From: JBQTHP01 sp052389755
GTDB taxonomy: Bacteria; Pseudomonadota; Gammaproteobacteria; Steroidobacterales; Steroidobacteraceae
Assembly (NCBI GenBank): GCA_052389755.1
Contig: JBQTHP010000035.1
Span: 1 to 8,087 of the forward strand
DNA: 8,087 bases
Direction of reading: 5' to 3'
Of the stretch, positions 5,853 through 8,087 are shown one piece after another. The number at the start of each line of letters is the position of its first letter. The stretch's first letter is position 1. A program made the position numbers and the translations under genes. Below the pieces are notes generated by a model. It saw only the letters and a program-made list of their open reading frames with translations. It had not been told where the DNA came from and searched no databases.

Positions 5853-7645
5853 CCGTTCGATTCGCCATTCTCGCCGCAGGTGCGCTTGCGGGTTGCGCCA
5901 GCTCGCCGACGCCCCGCCCCGATGCCAATGCCGAGCTCGACTCGATGTTCGAGGAATATTTCGAGGAAACGCTGCGCCTCTCGCCGATCACCGCGACGTT
6001 CATCGGCGACAACCGCTACAACGACCGCTTCGACAACCCGGCGGACCTCGAATATCTCGCGAGGTTGAAAGCGCTGGACGAGCGTTTTCTCACGAAGGCG
6101 CGAAGCTTCGATGCCGCGCGTCTCGATCCGGACTCGCGGCTGTCGCTGGAAGTCTTCGTGCGCGATCGGTCGCTCTTCCTCGAAGGTTTCAAGTTTCCGG
6201 GCGAGCTGCTGCCGATCGATCAGATGAGCAGCCTCGCGAGCCTCTTCGCCGTGCTCGGCTCGGGCACGGGCGCGCATCCGTTCGCCACCGTAAAGGACTA
6301 CGAGGATTTTCTGGCTCGCTCGAAGGACTACATCGCATGGAGCGACGCGGCGATCGAGCGCATGCGCGAAGGCATGCAGCGGGGTGTGACTCAGCCGCGC
6401 ATCGTCATGCCGAAAGTGGTGGCGCAGCTTCGTGGCGTGCTCGCGGACGATCCCGAAAAGAGCATCTTCTGGCAGGCGGTGACGAGCATGCCCGAGTCGA
6501 TCGGCGAGCCCGATCGGTCACGACTCACGGCTGCGTACCGACGCGCTATCGCCGACGAAATCCTCCCGTCCTATCGACGACTCGCCGATTTCATCGAAAA
6601 GGAATACACCCCCGCCGCGCGCACCACCGTCGGCTGGTCGGCGCTTCCGGAGGGTGCCTCGTGGTACGCCCTGCAGGTGCGCATCTCGACGACCACCAAC
6701 ATGTCGCCGGACGAGATCCATGCCCTCGGTCTGTCTGAAGTCGCGCGCATCCGCGGCGAGATGGGGGGCGTGAAGCGCGCGGTCGGCTTCCAGGGTGATC
6801 TGCACGCGTTCTTCAAGCATCTCGAGAACGATCCGACGCAGTATTTCGCCACTTCGGAGGAGGTCGTCGGCGGGTATATGGCGCTCAAGCAGCGCATCGA
6901 TGCGCTGCTGCCGAAACTCTTCAGCGACTTCCCGAAAGCCGACTACGAAGTGCGCGCGGTCGAGGCATTCCGCGCCGCCTCGTCGGCGGGCGCGTTCTAT
7001 CAGCGTCCCTCGGCTGACGGTACGCGGCCCGGCATCTTCTACGTGAACACGCACAACCTGAAGGCGCAGCCGAAATACGGCATGGAGACGCTGTCGCTGC
7101 ACGAGGCCGCGCCCGGCCATCACTTCCAGATCGCGATCCAGCAGGAGCTCACCGGCCTGCCGCGCTTCCGGCGGTTCGGATTCAACGTCGCGTATGGAGA
7201 AGGCTGGGCGCTGTACGCCGAGTCCATCGGCAAGGAGCTCGGACTATTCACCGATCCCTACCAATGGTATGGCCGGCTGCAGGATGAAATGCTGCGCGCG
7301 ATGCGGCTCGTGGTGGATACCGGCCTGCATACCAAGGGCTGGTCGCGCGAGCAGGCGATCGCCTACATGCTCGACAACTCCTCGATGGCCGAGAGCGACG
7401 TGATCGCCGAAGTGGAGCGCTACATCGTCACGCCGGCGCAGGCGCTCGGCTACAAGGTCGGGCAACTCCGCATCAGCGCGATGCGCGCGAAGGCGGAAGC
7501 CGCGCTCGGCCCGCGCTTCGACGTGAAGGCATTCCACGGCGAAGTGCTGCGCGATGGTGCGCTGCCGATGGCGGTGCTGGAAGGAAAGATCGATCGGTGG
7601 ATCGCAGCGCGCGTCGCTGCGGGCCCCACGATGTTATCTCGCTGA
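5840..7645 (+). CDS. DUF885 family lipoprotein, putative zinc metallopeptidase
   Basis: A 601-residue protein. The N-terminus MRRLTVRFAILAAGALAGC is a lipoprotein signal with lipobox LAGC and acylation at Cys19; Ser at +2/+3 of the mature protein (CASS) gives no inner-membrane retention signal, so outer-membrane anchoring facing the periplasm is likely. The rest fits the DUF885 family at the usual length. Its hallmark is HEAAPGHH (421-428), followed by YGEGWALYAE (452-461), which could supply the glutamate ligand of a gluzincin-like zinc site; later family-like segments are RLVVDTGLH (to His497) and RYIVTPAQALGYKVGQLR (from 527). Peptidase activity is inferred from the motif and is not established for this protein. 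ATG 5840 lies 13 nt inside the end of the MATE gene and begins the signal peptide exactly, so the start is secure and translation is probably coupled. No strong Shine-Dalgarno is seen. Confidence 0.88.
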   Translation: MRRLTVRFAILAAGALAGCASSPTPRPDANAELDSMFEEYFEETLRLSPITATFIGDNRYNDRFDNPADLEYLARLKALDERFLTKARSFDAARLDPDSRLSLEVFVRDRSLFLEGFKFPGELLPIDQMSSLASLFAVLGSGTGAHPFATVKDYEDFLARSKDYIAWSDAAIERMREGMQRGVTQPRIVMPKVVAQLRGVLADDPEKSIFWQAVTSMPESIGEPDRSRLTAAYRRAIADEILPSYRRLADFIEKEYTPAARTTVGWSALPEGASWYALQVRISTTTNMSPDEIHALGLSEVARIRGEMGGVKRAVGFQGDLHAFFKHLENDPTQYFATSEEVVGGYMALKQRIDALLPKLFSDFPKADYEVRAVEAFRAASSAGAFYQRPSADGTRPGIFYVNTHNLKAQPKYGMETLSLHEAAPGHHFQIAIQQELTGLPRFRRFGFNVAYGEGWALYAESIGKELGLFTDPYQWYGRLQDEMLRAMRLVVDTGLHTKGWSREQAIAYMLDNSSMAESDVIAEVERYIVTPAQALGYKVGQLRISAMRAKAEAALGPRFDVKAFHGEVLRDGALPMAVLEGKIDRWIAARVAAGPTMLSR

Positions 7646-7803
7646 GCGCGCGGATTTATTTCAGGCCGCACAATATTTTTCTCTCGCACTTGCCTATTTG
7701 CAGATTGCTTCGGCATGATCGCCCCCAGCCACGGACGGTGTTGATCCGCTAGACCCCAAGGAGTCTCGGACGCGCGGTTCGGGACCGGATCAGGGAGTCT
7801 CAA
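7646..7803 (+). promoter_or_regulatory. Intergenic leader before an exported protein: AT-rich promoter region and possible folded RNA
   Basis: Just after the DUF885 stop, 7650-7680 is AT-rich, with a weak GCGG/CCGC stem (7650-7653, 7666-7669) followed by five T residues. It could be a poor terminator. A weak promoter candidate is TTGCCT (7690-7695), 18 nt, CATGAT (7714-7719). Further on, GATCCG (7743-7748) can pair with CGGATC (7786-7791), enclosing an AGAC/GTCT hairpin (7751-7754, 7763-7766) and a 3-bp GGT/ACC pairing (7776-7778, 7784-7786). The octamer GGAGTCTC occurs twice (7760-7767, 7794-7801). The Shine-Dalgarno AGGGAG (7792-7797) follows the outer stem directly. I recognise no known riboswitch. 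Confidence 0.35.
7792..7797 (+). promoter_or_regulatory. Ribosome binding site of the exported-protein gene
   Basis: AGGGAG ends 6 nt before ATG 7804 and supports that start for the truncated gene at the right edge. Confidence 0.7.
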
Positions 7804-8087
7804 ATGAGTTATCCAGTCCGCACGTTCGCTGCGCTCGTTCTGGTCGTGGCGGCTCAGGGCGCACCGTCGGCGTTCGCTCTGAACCCCGACGTCTGCGTGG
7901 AATCAGGCGGCACAGCGGACTGCTCGGGTCCGGCGACGACCGAATACAAGTACTACTACACGAGTGCGTCGTGGAATGGGCCCCACCCATTCTCGAGCGA
8001 GCAAGCGGCCGTCGACCATTTCGAGAACAACGTCGCGAACGCGTACCAGGCCTGTTCGACCGAACTGCACAATCCTCCGTGGCAGTC
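7804..8087 (+). CDS. Exported protein of unknown function, N-terminal fragment (open at window end)
   Basis: The frame from ATG 7804 stays open to the edge (94 complete codons plus 2 nt). It begins MSYPVRTFAALVLVVAAQGA and continues PSAFA, a Sec signal peptide with a short basic start, a hydrophobic core and an AFA cleavage site after residue 25. The mature part starts LNPDVCVESGG and contains three cysteines so far (31, 40, 84), a YKYYY run (48-52) and a segment FSSEQAAVDHFENNVANAYQ (63-82). A good Shine-Dalgarno and a start after a 158-bp leader indicate its own transcription unit. I do not recognise the family. A large secreted Rhs/YD-repeat-type protein is one weak possibility from the flavour of the N-terminus, but no YD repeat is visible here. 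Confidence 0.75.
   Translation, partial: MSYPVRTFAALVLVVAAQGAPSAFALNPDVCVESGGTADCSGPATTEYKYYYTSASWNGPHPFSSEQAAVDHFENNVANAYQACSTELHNPPWQ

Noticed and set aside
7650..7680. Rho-independent terminator after the DUF885 gene
   Set aside because: Five T residues are present, but the only stem found is 4 bp with a 12-nt loop, too weak to call as a separate feature.
7684..7702. Sigma-54 promoter suggested by CGCAC and TTTGCA
   Set aside because: The two elements are too far apart: about 13 nt between the conserved dinucleotides instead of 10.

Overview
The window is GC-rich, gene-dense bacterial DNA: short gaps, overlapping stop/start codons, a lipobox lipoprotein, and a NorM-type MATE pump. Gene content and protein style suggest a proteobacterium of the beta/gamma type (Burkholderiales- or Xanthomonadales-like). 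This is an inference from protein resemblance; there is no rRNA or other phylogenetic marker here. I see no mobile element, CRISPR array, tRNA or rRNA.

Layout. (1) 1-1272, minus strand: the start of a fumarylacetoacetase gene (cut by the left edge) preceded by a homogentisate 1,2-dioxygenase gene. The two overlap in a GTGA junction and form a tyrosine/phenylalanine (homogentisate) catabolic operon. Its promoter (TTGCCA, 17-nt spacer, TAAATT) carries a perfect 18-bp palindrome filling most of the spacer, a likely repressor site. (2) 1294-4412, minus strand: a FadI-type thiolase followed 20 bp later by a patatin-like protein of the NTE type with an N-terminal cyclic-nucleotide-binding-like domain, so a lipid-metabolism pair. 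(3) 4413-4481: a 69-bp divergent gap filled by an inverted array of 7-bp repeats that runs into the GTG start of the next gene. (4) 4482-7645, plus strand: a MATE efflux transporter overlapping by 13 nt with a DUF885 lipoprotein, a putative metallopeptidase. (5) 7646-7803: a 158-bp intergenic leader with an AT-rich segment and a possible folded RNA. (6) 7804-8087, plus strand: the N-terminus of an exported protein of unknown function, cut by the right edge and open to the end of the window.

How the parts work together. The homogentisate operon and the thiolase/patatin pair both feed central carbon metabolism: homogentisate to fumarate plus acetoacetate, and 3-ketoacyl-CoA to acetyl-CoA. Co-regulation is not shown, because the hmgA promoter is separate. 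The MATE/DUF885 pair sits in the cell envelope and is translationally coupled. Most of the window is ordinary housekeeping and accessory metabolism. The parts most worth a second look are the two non-coding elements (the spacer-filling palindrome and the heptamer array), the MATE/DUF885 coupling and the leader of the last gene.
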